Source of the DNA: Quercus robur
Taxonomy: Eukaryota > Streptophyta > Magnoliopsida > Fagales > Fagaceae
Assembly (NCBI RefSeq): GCF_932294415.1
Contig: NC_065538.1
Span: forward strand, 16,263,830-16,327,829
Reading direction: 5' to 3'
Length of the DNA stretch: 64,000 nt
Position 1 is the first letter of the stretch, and every line of letters starts with the position of its first letter. The position numbers were made by a program, and so were the translations under genes. This document shows, piece after piece, positions 44,850 to 57,989 of this stretch. The notes below the pieces were generated by a model. The model had not been told where the DNA came from. It worked only from the letters and a program-made list of their open reading frames with translations, and did no database searches.

Positions 44850-45702
44850 TGTGAAAGCTCGAATATGTGTGAATACACAGAAGCTTGTTTAGACCCCCAA
44901 TTAAAAGTTACGGCTCGGTTGCTTTTATTCTAACTTAAACTAAGTACGAAATAAGAGTAAATGCGTGCGAACAAACGATAAAACTACTCTAAGCCATATT
45001 CATCAAAAATCAACAATAAAAGAGAAAGCTAAAAGAATAGGGAAGAAGGATGCAAACACAAGATAACATCGAGACGTGTTATCAAAGAGGAAACTGAAGA
45101 ATTCGGTGAAAAACCTCATCGTCGCCCTACAAGCAGTAAATCGATCCACTAGAGAATAAGTTGGAGTACACGAATAACAAAAGACCCTCCAAGCCTAGTC
45201 TACCTCATGTACTCGAACCCTCCAAGCTCCTGCTACCAACTGACTTGACGAAGCCTTGTCTTCTCTAGCTTTCCCAGATCACACAATTCAGCCCGATTGC
45301 ATCCGTCAACAATTGGCTTCTTCCAATGCTTCCCAACAACACCAAAAACTCACTTGACACTCAGATTGGGTGTGGTAAGTATTTGGGCTATCAACCTCTC
45401 AACGATTTAGAGATGGAGAGGTAGGAGTAGAGGAAAACCACAAGGAAATGTGTAGATGATTGTGGATATGACAATCTCTAACTCTCAAGTGTATATGTTA
45501 GGGTTTTCTCTCTGAAAAGCACTCCTTACAATATGTGGGTAATGAGGGTATATATAGTGTAGGTGAAGACATGGTGGAACACAAAGCATGAGTCTTCACA
45601 CTCTCTCTCACACACAACCTTACAATAAAATCCCACATAAAATACAGGGAAAAATAATTGAACAGAATTACAATCAAATTTGGCACGAAATTAAAGTCAA
45701 CA
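44850..45702 (-). mobile_element. Solo LTR on the minus strand (853 bp)
   Basis: Minus-strand start TGTTGACTTTAATTTCG at 45702 and end CGAGCTTTCACA at 44850, so TG/CA bounds. CAAA flanks both sides (44846-44849 and 45703-45706), a possible 4-base target duplication in low-complexity sequence. A TATA box (ACTATATATACCC) lies at about 45547-45559 and a transcribed-looking leader follows. No internal coding region is attached. Confidence 0.55.
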
Positions 45703-45758
45703 CAAAATGGTTGTAAATAACAACTTTACAAAATGAAAAACAAACAAAAAACAAAGAA

Positions 45759-45935
45759 AAATGCTACGTTTACAATATTTTTCATAACACTTTTACAAAA
45801 ATCCTAAGTAGCAGATTGTTATTTGCTGTTATTGATTAGCAAAAACAAAATTTTAATGGTGGGCTCAAATAGAAAACAAGAAGTAACCTAACACCTAGGA
45901 TTGTTGTGAAAAATATTGTGAATGTAGCAGTTCTA
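45759..45935. mobile_element. MITE, relative of 26691-26870
   Basis: The ends AATGCTACGTTTACAATATT and (other strand) AACTGCTACATTCACAATAT are inverted repeats of the same type as the element at 26691. The interior shares the AAATCCTAAGT and GTTATT words. A-rich flanks hide the target duplication. A further partial copy, TTCACAACATTTTTCACAA, follows at about 45960. Confidence 0.6.
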
Positions 45936-46407
45936 AAAGAAAAGCAATACACAAAAAAATTCACAACATTTTTCACAATAGTTAAGTTAGCAAATTTCTA
46001 TTAATTTTCATCTAGGTCCATTACTAACATCTCTCTTTTACTTACCACTATCAATCTCTTACATCAACAAATGTAAAAAGTTTTGTCAAATTTTTTGTGT
46101 CTATAAACTTTCTGAAAAAGGAAAAAAAAAAATCTATGAGATTCATGTTAATTAATAATAATTTTGCATATAAAACAAGATAATCAATTTTCACCTTAGA
46201 CCACCAACTACATCAAGCTACCCCTGCAAGTCGAGAAGATACCTTCTTATATGAAGGAAAGAAGAATGTTCCGTGCTACCAAGACCTACTTAGGAGCTGA
46301 TCGTAGCTATCCGATGGTAAATTCAGTAGATCCCTAAAATTTGGGCATGTCAAAAGATTGTTTTCTTTGGTTAACTGAGGGTATGCTTAGCTAAGAGTAC
46401 TCACAAT

Positions 46408-46657
46408 GTGCCCGTTTGGTTTCAGCTGAAACCTGTGTTCACGTTTTATGTTTTTTGTTTTTTGTTTTTTTTTTTTTTTTTTCTGCACGTGAAAATGTGA
46501 TTTTACTATGTAGGGGACAAAAAACACTGTTCATGCATTGTTCATGAGTCTCACAACACTATTCACACATTTAAAAATTATTTTACTACAGTGTTTTTAA
46601 TTTTCAGTTTTCAGTTTTTAATTTTAAGAATAATAAATTCAATCCAAACAGACCCAA
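46408..46657. mobile_element. MITE, PIF/Harbinger-like ends
   Basis: The left end GTGCCCGTTTGGTTTCA and the right end AATCCAAACAGACCCA are imperfect inverted repeats of the GTTTGG type. The body has ACTGTTCATG and ACACTATTCAC repeats, typical of a common plant MITE. The target triplet is not clear. Confidence 0.5.
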
Positions 46658-46689
46658 TAAAAATGCTAAAATAACTTTTGAGTTATTTT

Positions 46690-47725
46690 AGATCTCAACC
46701 AACGAAAAAGGCCCTACAGTAGAGTTGTTATAGCTAAAATTTGTGGCTATATTTTAGCTTCACGCTACAGTGGGCTGTTAACAGCCCAACAGCCCACTAT
46801 AGCACGAAGGTAAACACAAAAATTAATTTTTTAATCACCAACGGTCTCTTTTTTTCCTCAAACTCTTCTCTCATCTCTTTCCTCTCTCACTTCTTCCTTT
46901 TTCTCTTTGCTCTCTCCTATGACTTTGTTTGTGCTTCGTGGTTCGGCGATTGTAGTCAAGAGGTGAGATCGGATTCGTGGGTCTGATTTCTGGGTCTAAC
47001 TCGTGGTCAAGAGGTGAGATTGAATTCGTGGGTCTGATTCATGGGTCTGACTTGGTGAGGTCGGATTCATGGGTCTGACTTGGTGAGGTGAGATCGAATT
47101 CGTGGTTTTGTGATTTGTGGCTTGCTGGGTTTTGGTATGGTGGGTCGGTTTTGTTGGTTGTGATATGGGTTTGAACTTTGTGGTGGTCGGATTGGTGGGT
47201 GGGTGCGGCGTTGGCATTCTGGGTTGGTGTTATGGGTTCATGGGTACGATGGTGAGTTTGGCCGTGCTCGATGGTGTGGCCCTGGGTCTCAGGTGAGGTT
47301 TCGTGGGTTGCAGATGGTGTGGTTTCAGGTGGGTCTCAAATGGTCTGGCCGTGGGTCTCAGGTGAGTTTGGAATGGGTCACAGAGGGTTCAAGGTGGTTG
47401 AGGTTTTGTGGGGGTTTTTTTGCCTCCAGTGTTGGTGGGAAAGACTCATCTTTGCCGGGTTTGGTTGCAGGTGTTGCTGGATGTGGTTTTTTTTTTTTTT
47501 TTTTTTTTTGGTGGTTCTGATTTGCAGGGATGTGGTTTTGGGTGGTCGGTTTTGGGAGGTTCCGATTTATAGGGATATATTATTTAATTGGATTGCTTAT
47601 ATTATTTTAATGTGATGATAAAATAGAAGTTTTGATGTTAAATGTATTGCAAAGTTTGTGGTTAAAATAGATAAAAGTAAGTTTTTGAGTTGCTAAAAAC
47701 AAAATTTTTTTAACTCCATTACTAT
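46690..47725. other. Repeat-like stretch, GT-rich, no supported gene
   Basis: Contains repeated GATTCGTGGGTCTGA and GGTCTGACTTGGTGAGGT units (46960-47100) and a GTGGGTCTCAGGTGAG repeat (47270-47370), then a poly-T run. It looks like the inside of a non-autonomous DNA element. The Trp/Gly-rich ORFs are products of the repeats. Confidence 0.4.
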
Positions 47726-47863
47726 GATTGCTCTTAGATGGCATTCCTAAAGGCTAAAGCAATAATAAGGGTAGGGAACAAGTTTAATCATATTGATTGC
47801 TCTTAGATGGCATTCCTAAAGGCTAAAGCAATAATAAGGGTTGAGGACATGTTTAATCATATT
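47726..47863. repeat. 69-bp tandem duplication
   Basis: The unit starting GATTGCTCTTAGATGGC is repeated head to tail (47726-47794 and 47795-47863), with a few differences near the end. Confidence 0.8.
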
Positions 47864-48804
47864 TAATGTGACTGAAGGTGAGTGTGGCACAATAAATATT
47901 TATATGAAGGAAAATCAGGCCTCAGTAGCATTTAACAGATGTTAAGATCACACCGGCTCATCAATCAGCTCATCAGCCAAGGCTGTCTCACAGTAGCTAA
48001 GAAGGTTTGCACGGTCATCAAGAGTCAGTTACAGAAGGAGTTAGTTTGTTGGTTGTTAGTCACTAGAGGCTATGACAGTTGTACAAGTAGTTTCTGATAT
48101 TACAGTGAGTGAGGCAAGGAATTGTACATAACCATGACTTTGATACTTTGAAAGCATTGAATAGGAATGTACAAGTTGTTTCCACTCTCTTAATTCTCTC
48201 TTCTCAATTCCATAATCACAGGAGGCCCAACTAACCACGAACCCAGCTACAACAAACTCCCAAATCCTATTCTGCTCTTAACAACAGACTTGATCCTTTT
48301 GAGTGAAGTCATATATTGGTCAACTAAAAAATAAAATAGATACCTTTCTCGTATTCACTTTTTGTGTTCGATTTTATATTCTCGCAATCATGGCATGTCA
48401 TAGAGTAATTTAAGTAGTTTGTCCACCACTTACAGTCTACCATGTGGATTGCTCTGTGTTTTATGTATTATTTTCTTTTTTGTTTTTACTTCTATTTTAA
48501 GCTTTGGTTGTTTTATAAGAGAAGCCAAACAATTCCTTCTCTAATTAGTTGATTTGGTATACATTTAGAGAAGTAAATTTTGTTACCCATAATATTGCTA
48601 GAAGAGGTATTTTGTGCAAGTATGAAAGAATGGTCCCCATCTCCTTTATCCCACATAAGAGTTTTTTTTTCCTCAATAGAAAAATGGTGGTTATTCCCCA
48701 TCCTAAAAATATATGAAAAAAGCATTGTGCACGTACACACAAACACAGAGAGAGCGAGAGAGAGAGAGAGAGAGATTTAACAAAATTTTCATTAATAGTT
48801 TTAT
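47864..48804. other. No gene seen; GA microsatellite
   Basis: A (GA)n tract lies at about 48746-48774. The first 400 bases may be LTR-derived, but I could not define ends or a promoter. Confidence 0.4.
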
Positions 48805-50421
48805 GGCGTAAATGCACTTTTGGTCCCCAAATTTTGGCCACATTTCCACTTTGGTTGCTACTTTTCTAATTTACCCTTTTTAGTCTTGAAAATGAAAAGC
48901 GCTTTTTATTTTGGTCTTTTCTGTTATCTCACTAACGGAAACAACCTACATGGCAGACGAAAAATTAAAAAATTAATTAAGTAATCATACGTGTCATTAC
49001 TATCCTATCCACGTCAGCTTCCCACCACATTTAAAGTCACATGACCCTCATGTGACTAACTAATCAACTACCTGAATCATGTGACAAATTAAAACCCCAA
49101 ATCAGACGATCAAACCATAAATCCCTCTCTTAATCCCTCTTTTCCACCATCATCAATCATTTCTTGAATCTAGAGATGAAACAATAGATACCAAACTCCG
49201 AAAACATTAAACTGAAAACTCATTTCCATTCCTCCAAAATCATTAAACTGAAAACTCACTTCCATCCCAAATTGTCAATGGTTGAATAATAGCCTCTATT
49301 TGGGTAAATATTTTGGTACAAGGTAAAATTAAAAGCAGCTAAAATTTATTAGGGCTTTAATGTTCATGGGATGAAAGTTTCCAATGATTTTATGAATAGT
49401 ATGACATTGGCTAGAAGTTTATTCAATGAAAGTTTCCAGTGATTTTGAAACATCTTTGTTGTGATTGTATGACAAATTTCATTGTAGCAAGTTTGTGCAA
49501 ATCTTATTTGAGTTGTTTTATGAGTGATCTTCCACAATAACTATTAGGACTTTCACACCACTTACCTTTAAATAGCACAACACTGCAGTATGCACATGTG
49601 GAGAGAAAGTTTTCCAATTCATTCAAATTACAAGCACAGCCTAATCTGCAGGTGTTCCATTGCTAATTGGAAACAAATTGACAGCCAAAAGCTACATACA
49701 TTCACAACTACATCATTTTTTCCACCCCACCTATCTAACCCACCAAAGATAGAATCACAAAAAGACAAACCCCACATATCACCAATGACAATGCCAAACA
49801 TAGTGTGAAAAACTTTTCTATCTTCTTGCAATATGCAACCTCAGCCTCAAGTGTGATAATCATCTACCTCTGCTCTAGGATAAGCACCTTTCCACTCTCA
49901 CAAATCTCATCTTCATGCCATTGGAAAAATTACACTTGCACCTGAAATGCAAACCAAAGCTAAAAATTACTGTGTAATACCCATAAAATCTTCAACCCAA
50001 AATTGCAACAAAATCTTACAAAAAAACATCTATGTTTAATATCGGTCAATACCCAGTATTTAGGACATCCGTAAAACCTTTTGCTGAAATTGTTTGATGT
50101 CCATGATACCACTAACATTGGTTTTTTTGGAACAGAAGCACTTCATTAGTGCTCTCCTCTTCAGACTTACACCGATTGATGAGCTTGATTCCATCGATGG
50201 GATGAGCTGTCGATGATGAGATTTGGTGTTTGGAATGAGTGATGAGCTTCGATCGTGAATTGGAGGTATAAGTTGTGCTATGTCGTGGGGGAGGAGCTTT
50301 GATCATGAAATTTGGTTGTTAGGGTTTTGGGTTCACAATTGTTAGCCAAATGTGTGAGTCAGTCACATGACTCTAAATGTGGTGGGAAATTGAAGTGGAT
50401 AGGTTAGTAATGACACATAGG

Positions 50422-50452
<31 letters not shown>

Positions 50453-50612
50453 GCCATCTACTACATAGGTTGTTTCCATTAGTGAAATGAAGATAAAGAC
50501 CAAAATAGAACATATTTTTTTATTTTGGGGATTAAAAGCGGTAAAATAAAAAAGTAGAGACTAAAATGAATTTGGGCCCAAAATATAAGAACCTTTTGGT
50601 GCATTTATATCG
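48805..50612. mobile_element. Non-autonomous MULE with about 250-bp terminal inverted repeats
   Basis: The left arm (48805-49055) starts GGCGTAAATGCAC and runs through GGTCCCCAAATTT, GGAAACAACCTACATGG and CCACCACATTTAAAGTCACATGA. The right arm (50350-50612) carries the same words in reverse order on the other strand. The inner 1.3 kb has no transposase and no clear captured gene. Flanks ATTAATAGT and ATTATTACT agree at six or seven of nine positions, so the target duplication is unproved. Confidence 0.65.
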
Positions 50613-50906
50613 ATTATTACTTAACTAACAAAAAAAATTGATGTAAATAAAAAACATTATATAAAAATTATTAATTTTTTTTTTAAAGAAAATATTATTA
50701 ATTTTTTATTAGAATATAAGAAAATGTCTCACATAAAATTATTATCTTTAGTTTTTAAATTGCATAAAGCCAACATGACTCTCACATGTACCTTATATAA
50801 TTTTTATTGTTATCCATAACTATATTAGCTCAATAATTATGAAAAAATTCATAAAAAAAATTATATGCTTAAACAGTTAAACTTATTCTATCTTTTGAGA
50901 AACAAC
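50613..50906. other. No gene seen
   Basis: AT-rich spacer between transposons. Confidence 0.4.
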
Positions 50907-50909
50907 TTA

Positions 50910-51217
50910 AGGTCTGTTTGGGATCTGCTTATTTTGCTAAAACTGAAATTTTTTTGCTGAAAGTACTGTAGATAAAAATAAAAGTTAGTTGAAATAGTAC
51001 AGTGAGACCTATAAATAGTATCAAAAATTGCAATGAGGCCTATGAATAGTAACAAAAATAAGCTAAATAGTAAAATAAGTTGGCAAAATGCCACTGTACT
51101 TTTCAGTACTATTTATGGGTCCCACTATACTATTTCGGCTAACTTTTACCTTTATCTATAGTACATTCAGCAAAAAGTTTTCAATTTCAACAAAATAAAC
51201 GGATCACAAACAGACCC
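50910..51217. mobile_element. PIF/Harbinger-type MITE (308 bp)
   Basis: The ends AGGTCTGTTTGGGATC and GATCACAAACAGACCC are inverted repeats, and TTA flanks both sides (50907-50909 and 51218-51220). The body repeats AACTTTTACCTTTATCTAT-like and CAGTACTATTTATGG words in inverted order, so it is nearly a full foldback. Confidence 0.75.
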
Positions 51218-51270
51218 TTATTCTATCTAGTGGCCATGTATCCTAAGATAATTATATTACAAGTACTTTT

Positions 51271-51409
51271 AGGGTATTGGTTAATAATCCAATTAAAGAA
51301 AGTTTCTATGGGGAAAGAAAAAAAATAATTAATGTTTTGACGACTTTTTTCATTTCCCATAAAAGTAATGTCAAAACTGTCCTAAAATGAATTATTAACC
51401 AAATACCCT
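51271..51409. mobile_element. Short MITE (139 bp)
   Basis: The left end AGGGTATTGGTTAATAAT and the right end ATTATTAACCAAATACCCT are inverted repeats with one extra base. There is no clear target duplication. Confidence 0.55.
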
Positions 51410-52458
51410 AAGGACACTCATTAGCTTTTCCCTTTAAAAAATCATAATTTATATCCTGAGAGATGACTAATGGGTTCATTTCGCAGAAAAATATGGAATC
51501 GATTTTACTTTATGACTTTTTGTGAAATGGGCGACAAAAAATAGACTGTCCTACTTTTTTCCTTTTCCTAATTGCTGGAGTCTTTTCACAATAATGCCAT
51601 ATCCACTTTGGCAGAGTTTTCTCATAATTTGAGTCCTAAAACAATAAATTTAGATGTGCTTTCTCATATTTAAATATAAACTAGCTAGGGTAGCTCGTGC
51701 AAGGCATGTGCTGACTTTAGTTAAAAAAAAATACTAATTTAATTTAAATTTAAATTCTATTTTTAACATGAAGGCAAAATATAAATCAATTGATTTTTAA
51801 AGTAATTTTTAAAAAGAATATATCTATTTTACCATCAAAAGAGACATTAAATTGATTGCATCTGAAAGAAATACAAAGATTATAATAACTAACATAATGT
51901 ATCATAACATAATATATTAACATACTTCAAATATATACATGTGCTTTGAAAGCACCATAGCATAAGTATATACATGTGCTTTGAAGGCACCATAGCATAT
52001 GTATATAGGATGTACATACTTCAAATATATACATGTGAGAAAAATATCTGGTTTTCCAAAGCGCTGCACCAATGCCATCGCATCCATGTACCTCTTTCAC
52101 ATATCCCTTGGTCCCCCTATGAATGAAGCTGGCAAAATTATTCTACATCCAACTTTGGAACCATGCGCTTCACCCACATGAATGCTATCAATAATCCCTT
52201 GATAGGCCTCAGCTTGAATTTCATCTTACTTGTTTCGAAAATAATCTAATCTTGTTGTTTCAATTTTGATATGCATGTCAAAAACATATTGTTGAAAGAG
52301 CTGACCTGAATGCAACAAGATTGATTTGATGAAAGCTCTTATTTGTAAGTTATAGCAATAATATTCACGGCATGAGACCACACCTCTTTTCTTCTTCTTC
52401 TCTAATACTGAAAATATAGGTGCAAAATATTAGAAGCTAAATAATCCTATATGCTACG

Positions 52459-53456
52459 TTATAAGCAACAACACTGATATTTAAGATAATGTTTACCTTT
52501 CATTTCCTTGTTAATTAGTTCTTTTGCAGAGCTTGATTCACATGGATTAATTTGTACTTCAACTTGAGAAGGCAAATATTTCTTTCCCTTTTTAACTCTT
52601 TGTATTCCTTGATGCCAACCAATATCTCCATAGGGGAATAACAAAGGATATTGTAAAGGGTCATAACAGCCAAAGTAGTATTGTACCCTATGACTACTCC
52701 CAAAATGACTATAAACAATAATGTCCTGACTACTATGGTCTCTTGAACTATCATCTTCAACCCATATTGCAGCTACTTGTGAAGCTGAAGGAGTATTATA
52801 GACACGTTGGTCTAATGCAGCATCTAATCTTATATAAATATGGAGATCTTTCAAAGTTGGTATATTCTTAGGAGTACGAAAGAATGCACAATATGGGTTA
52901 AGTTTTAATATATCTTATTTAGGTCAGAATGGATATGTTTAATCGATCTGAATTATGTAGTCTATTTTCTACTTCATGTTCACTATCAAAGAAATATAGT
53001 TGCAAATATGAAGGATGATCAATTAATGGCAGCAAGTCATTTATATAATGGTACAATGGGCCTTGAACCCTGAATGTGTATATGCGTTTGTTTCTTTTAC
53101 AGAAATTTTGGTCATATTTGACACCAAAGGATGTGCATGCAAATGTGTTATTATAAGTGAAAATATATTTGAAAAACTTATTGATTCTTCTGAACTAGAA
53201 GCGAACAGCCTATAGAAGTGAACGGCCTATAGAGATCATCGGGAACACCATTTGAGACCAAGCAAATCTCCCCCATCAGAACAGAAAAATCCTTTAGGCT
53301 CATGATAGAACCTTTTTTCTTGATAATATATACATGCCAATACGGGTAACAAAGTATTTGCTTGGAAGGGTATACTCCGTAAGACAAATCTAAGATTTTT
53401 GCAACTTTGAATTTTTCTAACTGCAGAACAAAGAAGATAGACACCAAGAGTAACAA
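52459..53456 (-). pseudogene. Helitron Rep/helicase N-terminal region (broken)
   Basis: Minus-strand blocks in the order typical of plant Helitron proteins: GEICLVSNGVPDDLYRPFTS (53290-53220), then a GVKYDQNFCKRNK and YTFRVQGP block (about 53130-53060), a LQLYFFDSEHEVENRL block (about 53010-52950), and finally LDQRVYN, SQVAAIWVED and YDPLQYPLLFPYG (52854-52600). Several stops and frameshifts separate them. The HUH nuclease core and the Pif1 helicase that should follow toward 51681 are not visible, so the element is internally deleted. Such proteins initiate rolling-circle transposition. This copy is inactive. Confidence 0.7.
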
Positions 53457-53976
53457 GAACCTATTAACTCAAATTTAGCTATAAACTAAAAGGAATCTAA
53501 AATCTATAGAAGGACAAGTATCTAAAATGTATAGCCTAGTATGGGTAGTATTTTTTATCTACGAGGTATCATACTTGTACAACCTTGCACTAATTTTGTT
53601 AGAACCAAAATGCTTACTCCATTTGAACATGATCCTATTTTGAATGACATTTCATTATTCAAAACTTTAATGCAAATCTCAGAGAAATATGGAAGACTTA
53701 AAACTATTTTACTAACACCTACCAACTTCAAAGATGCTGTACTCACTAATTTGCTTCTTTCCTCTATCAGATAAATTTAGCGTCATCATGTGGCAGTGTC
53801 GGTTTTCTAAAAGTTCAAATAAGGGGAATTAATGGTATTTCAACATATTAAGACGCCATATCTGTGGCTAGAATAATATTTTTAGTAGTCAATTCTTACC
53901 TATATTCATTTAAGAATCTTCATTGATCAGTATATTATGACTGCTAGCCGGGACAAACTTTCTAGAACCATGACTT

Positions 53977-54781
53977 TCAACAACACATATATATCTTAGA
54001 TTTTTTCTTAAGCATTTGTTCATTTCTATCATCAACAGTTGCAACACATTGCTTTCTTTTCCTCCCACGTCCCCATTTACTGATATCTTCTTCCACTAAG
54101 ATGTGCATTCTGGGACCATCAACCTCTTTGGAAGTTCCCATACTTGCAATTGAACTGATTTGAGCATTCTTAATAGCTTCTTTTGCAAGAGCTGTTCTTT
54201 GTGCATATGCTTCCCTTCTTATCTTGCAAATATCTCTTTTTCTCTCCTCAGATAATGCACTATACCAATACCAATGCTTTGCTCTCTTTTGTTGTCCTCT
54301 AACACCTTTATTCATATTAGGTAACAACAAATTAACATCATATGCCTAGACCAATTGAAAATTGTACTATTTTACATATATAAACATACATTGATTGTTT
54401 GTGATTGCTTCTTTTGCAAGAGCTTTCTTTTGTGCATATGCTTCTCTCATTTTCTTGCAAAAATCTGTTTTTGTTCGTCAAATAATGTATCATACCAATA
54501 TTTTGTTCTTTTACGACCTTTTTTAATACCTTTATTTATAAAAGGCGAAAAAAAATTAGCGCCATATTTTGAAATTCAATCTAAAAGACTACTATTTTCA
54601 TATACTTAAACTTACTTTTTTCTTCTGAGGTAGTGACTAAGAGATCTGCTAGATTTGAAATGATTGTATCATTATTATTATAGTTTATCACTTCATCCGA
54701 TGTTGATTTGATTTTCCTTTTTTGGCTAAAACAATAGGAATTCCTTTTAATTGAGGTATCATCCAAATCTTCACTCTCCAA
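53977..54781 (-). pseudogene. Helitron upstream exons with a duplicated basic repeat
   Basis: At 54330-53977 a frame reads NKGVRGQQKRAKHWYWY, LSEERKRDICKIRREAY and ALAKEAIKNAQ. A related copy lies just upstream on the minus strand (about 54560-54400), with NKGIKKGRKRTKYWYD and DEQKQIFA-like sequence. A third short frame is at 54781-54581. Basic repeats of the ER(K/R)..I...RR..Y type are common at the N-terminus of plant Helitron proteins. Splice acceptor-like TTAG/CAG signals lie between, so these are probably exons of the same gene as 52459-53456, tandemly duplicated. Confidence 0.45.
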
Positions 54782-56016
54782 GTAATTCTAGGCTACCATG
54801 TTTTGATCCAAAACAAACGTGGGAATTAAGAGGGCAATAAACAATAACAAAGTTGGGAACAAACAAGAACAACGAAATTAATTAGAAAGATAAAACAAAT
54901 ATCCACAAATTTAGAATGAGAAAACAAAAAAACAATATACGGAAAGGAAAAAATAACATATAATAGTAAACGATAAATAATAGAATCATTATATATTCCA
55001 AAGAGAAAGTTCATAGATTGAAAACAATTTCATGTAATTTGAAGCCTTAAATTGTACTTACTTGTTGCTTTGGAGATCAAGCACTATCACAATCTAGAGA
55101 GTAAAGTATCAGATGAACTGCAACACAAGAGGCAACGTTTATGAATATAACACCATAAACTTAAAAATAAAAAATAAAATAAAATAAAAAGAATGCACAC
55201 ACACATAAACAAAACATAACAACCAGAAAAATGCATCATCTAATAACTAAAAATATCTCTTCACAAAAGACTTGCATCATTTTTTAGATTAACCCCAGCA
55301 ACAAGTATTCCTTACATGTATAAGTCCACCATATGCCATACTCAACCATCTCTTTAGGTAATATAGACCATCTTTCAAACACAACTTTGTTTCTAAAAAA
55401 ACCAAATAATCAAAATAAGGCAAGGAATAATAAGACACCTTTCGTCAGAATTACAGGCAAGAAATTATCGAAATCATGTTCAAAATAATTGGTAATCACT
55501 AAAAAGTTATTGATTGAGGTTGCAACAAATCAAACCTTAATGTTACAAGCAGACCACATTGCTCTGGCAATTGAACAAGCAAAAATAAATGATTCAAAGT
55601 TTCTTGATTCTCTATCTCCATTAAACACAAGCTGAAGATATACTTTGTCTTTTGTGCAATGGGTAGAGCATTTTGACCCAGTTTTAACAAGACCGCTAAT
55701 GGTTAAATTGAGAAGGTAGTAAAATTTCATGAATTGGATTGCAAACAACATAATCAAAACTTATTTTCTATACTGATAAATACATTAACATTGGCCATTT
55801 GAGCTTAAGCCAAACAAATAAATAATTGTCTAACTCCATACAATTACAATCAACATTCCCATTAAATTTCTAAGGTACAGTCAATTATGTACCTTTTTTA
55901 CAAGGCATAGCAAATGAAAGCATGGAAATATTATCACGAATTGTATTGGAAATTTGACAGGTAGCAAATCTATATTATACACATCAAGAATTAAACTTTC
56001 TACAAATTCACAAAGG

Positions 56017-56053
<37 letters not shown>

Positions 56054-57980
56054 TCTAGAATGAACAAATAAGCGATACAAAGCATAAAAATTATACACCT
56101 GGCAAAATTGTATTTCTTAAAAAAAAAAATCTTGAAAATCCAAATCAGAATTGAACAATTTAACTTCATTACCTCTGAAAACTCTAAGAAAATCACAATA
56201 ACAATAGAAAAACGATATTCTACCATTTACAAACTAAAACAATCAAACCTCTAAAATTAGCCAAACAAAGCGCAAATGAAAATGAGTTCTTTTGTAATTT
56301 ATGCTTAAATGTTTCTATTGTGTCATAGGTTGTTTTCTTGATATATTAAATCACCATTCTCCATATACAGTGTCTATTTCACAAAGAATGCTACTGGTTT
56401 GACATTTTAAAAAAAAAAAATTATGAATCAAAATACTTGCATTTAAGACAAACTAAGAAATACACATACAACCAAAGTTTGGCCAAATTGAGTTCATAAC
56501 AAAGACTAATCTCACACACTATACAATTAACACCAACAATACAATAACAGTTCTAGAAAGTTGTTTATAGAACTTACACAACAGAAAACTATCACACACA
56601 AACCACATGCATAGACAATTTTCATATGCTTAAACAATGGAATTTGTATGGATTACTCATTAACTATCAAAAATCAATAATCTCTAAGAACTATTCAGAA
56701 AAATAGTAACATTATGAGTTTAAATGACTTCTATAATTGAGTAAAACATGTATGTTTCTCTTACTTTTTTCACAAATGAGCAAGATTTCCTAATTCAACA
56801 GGCTAAGCTCGAATTAGACTGAGATCCTTTAGCTAGCTATCATACCAGATAAAAAATATATAGGAAACGATAATACAAAATATTTGTTTTTTGTTTTAAA
56901 AAAGTCACCATATTGAAAACAATTAAACCAAAGAAAAATATAGAGAGATATAAAATACCAAAGGTCACTAATTTTTTAATATTGTTAAAAAATGAATTAA
57001 TATGTTGTAGGCTCCAAATTAATAGAAGAAGGGGAAAACAAAGTATGATGAATATATACCATTGGTTTTACTCATCCCAATTTGGTTGCTCTGCATCCTA
57101 AATTCCAAAGCAAACACTATCAACAAACAAAGCTAACCTTCATAACATGCATGTATAAATATAAAAATAAATATTCAACAACCACTCCATATTTCTTCAT
57201 CAAATGTTTCACAGAACTATAATAGAATGATAAGTCAATCTTAAAAAAAAATTAATCAACCCATAGACTTCATATTTCTTCATCAAATATTTAATAAAAA
57301 ATGAAGCAACGGAACTAAAAGAGAATGATAAATCAATCTTTAAAAAATCAATCAACCCATAGAGAAGAGAACGGAACTAAAAAAGAGTGATAAATCAGTC
57401 TTGAAAAAATCAACCAAGCCATAGAGAAGAGAACTTTAGAGAGATACCTATATTGTGATTAGTTGAGAATGCCAAACCACAAACCAACAAAAAGTTTTAT
57501 CTATTCCTCTACTTCTCTCTCTCAACTTCCAAGAAACCCACACCCACCCACAATCTCCACCAAAGTCTCTTCCCATCCTTTAAACAACACAATCCTCTAC
57601 CCCTACAAACCTACAGGCTACAGCCCACTGTCTTTGAACCTTATCTCACCAAATATGTACGGATTGCATCGGCACCACACACGTACTCAACTAAGCTTAT
57701 CTCTCTATCAGAGTCTGCTAGAAGAAGAAGAAGATATTTCTTCCACTTTTGCTCACCAAACTTGCTTTTCTTTCCCACGCAAAAACGTTTGGTGAATTAT
57801 AAGAGACGTTGCCGTGGGTAATGTGCTTTTTTTTTTAAGCCCAAATAAAAAAATGATGAGATGAAACAGTTAGATAAAACAAATGATGAGATGAAATGGT
57901 GAGTTTTGGGCACAGATTGACTAAACCAAAAATTCACTGTAGATAAAGGCATTCACTCTTTTTATATATATAGTTAGTAG
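54782..57980. other. Helitron interior and 5' part, no gene supported
   Basis: AT-rich with a long A run at 56018-56051. Short frames near 55500-55760 and 57460-57800 have no recognised family. A CT-rich, codon-like stretch at 57463-57795 could be the Helitron 5' leader read on the other strand or a captured piece. Confidence 0.35.
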
Positions 57981-57989
57981 ACTTATATA

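Larger units (their letters stand above)
51681..57981 (-). mobile_element. Decayed Helitron, minus strand (6.3 kb)
   Basis: On the minus strand the left-hand genomic end gives a Helitron-type 3' terminus: a GCACATGCCTTGCACG segment followed by CCCTAGCTAG and a T. The other end gives TCTACTAACTATATATA, a Helitron-like 5' TC start. Between them lie Helitron Rep N-terminal fragments in the matching orientation. The base before the 5' TC is G rather than the usual A, so that border is less sure. The helicase part is absent. Confidence 0.6.

Noticed and set aside
46960..47520. Trp/Gly-rich ORFs near 47203-47615
   Set aside because: They arise from a GTGGGTCTCAGGTGAG-type repeat and run into a poly-T tract.
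55981..56226. ORF with a hydrophobic, Phe-rich tail at 56008-56226
   Set aside because: The hydrophobic stretch is a translated poly-A/poly-T tract.
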